Assembly: GCA_020793555.1 (NCBI GenBank)
Contig: DQIO01000235.1
Span: 1 to 8,805, forward strand
Direction of reading: 5' to 3'
DNA length: 8,805 bases
From: Methanosarcinaceae archaeon
GTDB lineage: Archaea; Halobacteriota; Methanosarcinia; Methanosarcinales; Methanosarcinaceae
Within the stretch, counting starts at the first letter, position 1. Each line of letters opens with the position of its first letter. The notes under the pieces are model-generated. The model did no database searches. It was given only the letters and a program-made list of their open reading frames with translations, and had not been told where the DNA came from. A program made the position numbers and the translations under genes. Shown here piece by piece: positions 6,356 through 8,805 of this stretch.

Positions 6356-8805
6356 ATGGGTAACTCATCGACTTATTCAATGTATGATTATTGGGGCAAA
6401 GCAAACTCAGATATCGACCATGGTGTAGAATCCTGTCACTTATTGGTGTATCATTGTCTGGATGTTGCAGCAGTTGGGTATGTATTGTTACAAAAGGATA
6501 AGCATCTTCTGAAGCGATTTACTGAAATTACTACTCTTAGTGATGAGGTTACAACCAAACTAATTACATTTTATCTTACAATTCATGACATTGGCAAATT
6601 TTCGGATCGCTTTCAGAATATTCAACCCAATTTATTCAAACATTTACGTGGTTGCACATGTGATAAAGCATATAATGTACGGCATGACACTATGGGCTAT
6701 CACTTATGGGATAGTGTGTGGGCTCCACTCTGGGATGATAACCTGCTCCATCTGGAACAAAATGATGAGATTAGCAAAATAGATTGGAATGATATCCTAA
6801 AACCGTGGGTTCAGGCAGTAACAGGGCATCATGGTAAACCGCCACGTCTTGATAATAATGGTATGGAGATACGTGTACAGAATCTCTTTACTGATGAAAA
6901 TATTACCATGGCGCAATCCTTTGTAAATGAAGCTGCGAAATTATTAATTTCGGATAAATCAGATAAATTACCGATTAGTTACGATGAAGACATGGATGAT
7001 TTATTCAAGCGTTCATCCTGGTTACTTGCCGGTTTGGCGATATTGAGCGATTGGATTGGGTCAAATAGTGAGTATTTTCCACTTAATTCAAAACCTATTT
7101 TGCTTGAAGATTATTGGAATAAAATTGCATTACCAAAAGCAGAAGAAGCAATCAATAAAGCTGGCGTTTTACCATCTGACATATCTCCTGAAACAGGTAT
7201 GGAATCATTGTTCCCAAAAATTGACCATCCAAGTCCATTGCAATCTCATGTTTCTACATGTAAACTTGCAGATGGTGCACAATTATTCATACTGGAAGAA
7301 GTTACAGGTAGTGGAAAAACAGAAGCAGCTTTGACATTAGCCCATCGTTTGATGAATCAAGGTCTTGGAGACGGAATTTTTGTGGCCTTGCCAACGATGG
7401 CTACAGCTAATGCAATGTATGAGCGGTTGGTTAAAGCATACAGATTGATGTTTGTTGCAGAGACTACCCCCTCTCTTGTGCTGGCACATGGTGCACGTCA
7501 TCTTTCTGATACTTTCCGCCATTCCATAGGTTTGGAGAATTCTCGCAGTGATGGGAGTTATACTAAAGATGAAGAAGCGGCTTCTGCGCAATGTAGTGAA
7601 TGGCTTGCAGATAATCGCAAAAAGGCATTGCTGGCAGATGTGGGGGTCGGAACTATTGATCAGGGATTGATGGCTGTGCTTCCTTCAAAACATCAGTCGT
7701 TGCGTCTGTTAGGTTTATCCAGAAATGTGTTGATTGTGGACGAGGTGCATGCTTATGATCCCTATATGCATACATTGTTGTGCACGTTGTTGCGATTCCA
7801 TGCAGCATTGGGTGGGAGTGCGATTTTACTTTCTGCCACACTTCCTATAAAACATCGCCAGGAATTGGTTAATAGTTTTTCTCAGGGACTGGAGGGGAAA
7901 CAGCACAAATTAATTGAGAATTCATATCCTCTTATCACTCACAGCACTGGAAATTGTATTTCGCAAACACCTCTTAAGATTCGTGAGGGTACTCAGCGTA
8001 AGGTTGCGGTAGAGTTCTTTGATGACATTTCTGATGTGGAAACATCTATGATAAATATCGCTGAAAATGGAAGCTGTGCTTGCTGGATTCGCAATACTGT
8101 GGATGATGCAATAGATGCATACAATAGCCTGTCCTCTAAACTAGGTTCTGAAAATGTTATTCTTTTCCATGCACGCTTTGCCATGGGCGATCGTCAAAAG
8201 ATTGAAAAAAAAGTACTGGACACATTTGGTAAAGAAAGTGATAATGTTATTCGAAGTGGACGGATTCTTGTGGCTACTCAGGTCGTGGAACAATCTCTTG
8301 ACCTCGATTTTGATTATATGGTAAGCGATCTGGCGTCCATGGATTTAATAATTCAGCGAGCCGGACGACTTCACAGACACTCACGTAAGGAGCGTTGTGG
8401 AACTCCGGTATTGGGTATATTTGCACCATCTTTGACAGATAATCCCACTGAAGATTGGTACATGGATGTGTTTCCAAAGGCAGCTTTTGTGTATCCAAGT
8501 CATGGTCAACTATGGCTTACAGCTCGTTTACTTTCAAAGCATAGAGTGCTTGTTATGCCTGATGATGCACGTGATTTTGTTGAAGGGGTTTTTGGAGGTG
8601 ATGCCAGAAATGATGTGCCTGTGGCACTGAGGGATAGGGATGATAAGGCAGAAGGTGAAAAAAAAGCTGCAAAATCGATGGCAAAACTCAATATTTTAGC
8701 ACTTGCTAAAGGATATGGAGCTACTGTTGGTCAGTGGTTGGATGATACCAAAACTCCAACACGTCTTGGGGAATTAACAACAAATGTGCGCCTTGCAAGA
8801 TGGGA
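6356..8805 (+). CDS. cas3: CRISPR-associated helicase-nuclease Cas3, type I-E-like (3' partial)
   Basis: Effector of type I CRISPR immunity. It is recruited by Cascade to R-loops, unwinds target DNA 3'-5' using ATP, and degrades it with its HD nuclease. The frame is open for 816 codons to the last base, so the C-terminus lies outside; E. coli Cas3 has 888 residues. The N-terminal HD nuclease shows a full set of metal ligands: YHCLDVAAV with His33, HDIGKF (77-82), His110, GHHG (157-160) and the SDW Asp232. The helicase follows: motif I TGSGKT (317-322), LPTMATANAM (345-354), motif II DEVHAYD (462-468), LLSATLP (491-497), FHARF (604-608), VATQVVEQSLD (639-649) and motif VI QRAGRLHRH (667-675). 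These match the I-E (E. coli/Thermobifida) Cas3 more than other subtypes, including YWGK at the N-terminus. ATG 6356 is chosen by its TATA box and by alignment; an upstream ATG at 6322 is in another frame and closes at once. No disruption is seen. Confidence 0.96.
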   Translation, partial: MGNSSTYSMYDYWGKANSDIDHGVESCHLLVYHCLDVAAVGYVLLQKDKHLLKRFTEITTLSDEVTTKLITFYLTIHDIGKFSDRFQNIQPNLFKHLRGCTCDKAYNVRHDTMGYHLWDSVWAPLWDDNLLHLEQNDEISKIDWNDILKPWVQAVTGHHGKPPRLDNNGMEIRVQNLFTDENITMAQSFVNEAAKLLISDKSDKLPISYDEDMDDLFKRSSWLLAGLAILSDWIGSNSEYFPLNSKPILLEDYWNKIALPKAEEAINKAGVLPSDISPETGMESLFPKIDHPSPLQSHVSTCKLADGAQLFILEEVTGSGKTEAALTLAHRLMNQGLGDGIFVALPTMATANAMYERLVKAYRLMFVAETTPSLVLAHGARHLSDTFRHSIGLENSRSDGSYTKDEEAASAQCSEWLADNRKKALLADVGVGTIDQGLMAVLPSKHQSLRLLGLSRNVLIVDEVHAYDPYMHTLLCTLLRFHAALGGSAILLSATLPIKHRQELVNSFSQGLEGKQHKLIENSYPLITHSTGNCISQTPLKIREGTQRKVAVEFFDDISDVETSMINIAENGSCACWIRNTVDDAIDAYNSLSSKLGSENVILFHARFAMGDRQKIEKKVLDTFGKESDNVIRSGRILVATQVVEQSLDLDFDYMVSDLASMDLIIQRAGRLHRHSRKERCGTPVLGIFAPSLTDNPTEDWYMDVFPKAAFVYPSHGQLWLTARLLSKHRVLVMPDDARDFVEGVFGGDARNDVPVALRDRDDKAEGEKKAAKSMAKLNILALAKGYGATVGQWLDDTKTPTRLGELTTNVRLARW

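Noticed and set aside
6585..8691. Several 60-90 codon frames on both strands inside cas3
   Set aside because: All are shadows of the continuous cas3 frame, which has every expected nuclease and helicase motif in order.
6356..8805. Frameshift or premature stop in cas3
   Set aside because: Reading codon by codon from 6356, the frame stays open to the last base; the gene is cut only by the window edge.

Overview
This window looks like chromosomal DNA from a methanogenic archaeon, most plausibly a Methanosarcinales-type organism. That placement is an inference from gene content and archaeal promoter architecture; no rRNA or tRNA gene is present to prove it. Supporting points are AT-rich TATA-box promoters close to start codons, at least two genes that appear leaderless or nearly so, T-rich terminators, a K+-independent membrane pyrophosphatase, an archaeal-type ATPase with a DUF234-like C-terminus, and a Csa3-type CRISPR regulator.

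Layout. Positions 1-1419 (+) hold the C-terminal two thirds of a membrane-integral, ion-pumping pyrophosphatase (start lies outside the window), followed by a T-rich terminator. A 560-base gap (1420-1978) contains two palindromes that share TTGAAC half-sites, and the promoter of a MATE-family multidrug/Na+ efflux transporter (1979-3322, +). A small YwbE/DUF2196 protein follows (3423-3632, +). It converges on a DUF234-type AAA ATPase with a PD-(D/E)xK nuclease-like tail (3669-5072, -). A non-coding stretch (5073-5566) carries a 15-bp tandem repeat, a CACAGAGGA-type hairpin repeat, a segment that may be a decayed gene remnant, and a second hairpin.

The right third is the edge of a CRISPR-Cas locus. 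A CARF-wHTH transcription factor of the Csa3 type (5567-6166, -) is divergent from a large type I-E-like cas3 (6356 to the window end, +). The cas3 is open to the last base and is cut by the window edge. The 189-base gap between them holds both promoters and two short palindromes that are candidate regulator sites. No CRISPR array and no other cas gene lies inside the window; the Cascade and adaptation genes would be expected to the right.

How the genes relate. The pyrophosphatase, MATE pump, YwbE protein and ATPase look like unrelated chromosomal genes. The functional unit here is csa3/cas3: a ligand-sensing regulator placed head-to-head with the effector nuclease-helicase it could control. 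Pairing Csa3, best known from type I-A loci, with an E. coli-like I-E Cas3 is the most interesting point in the window.
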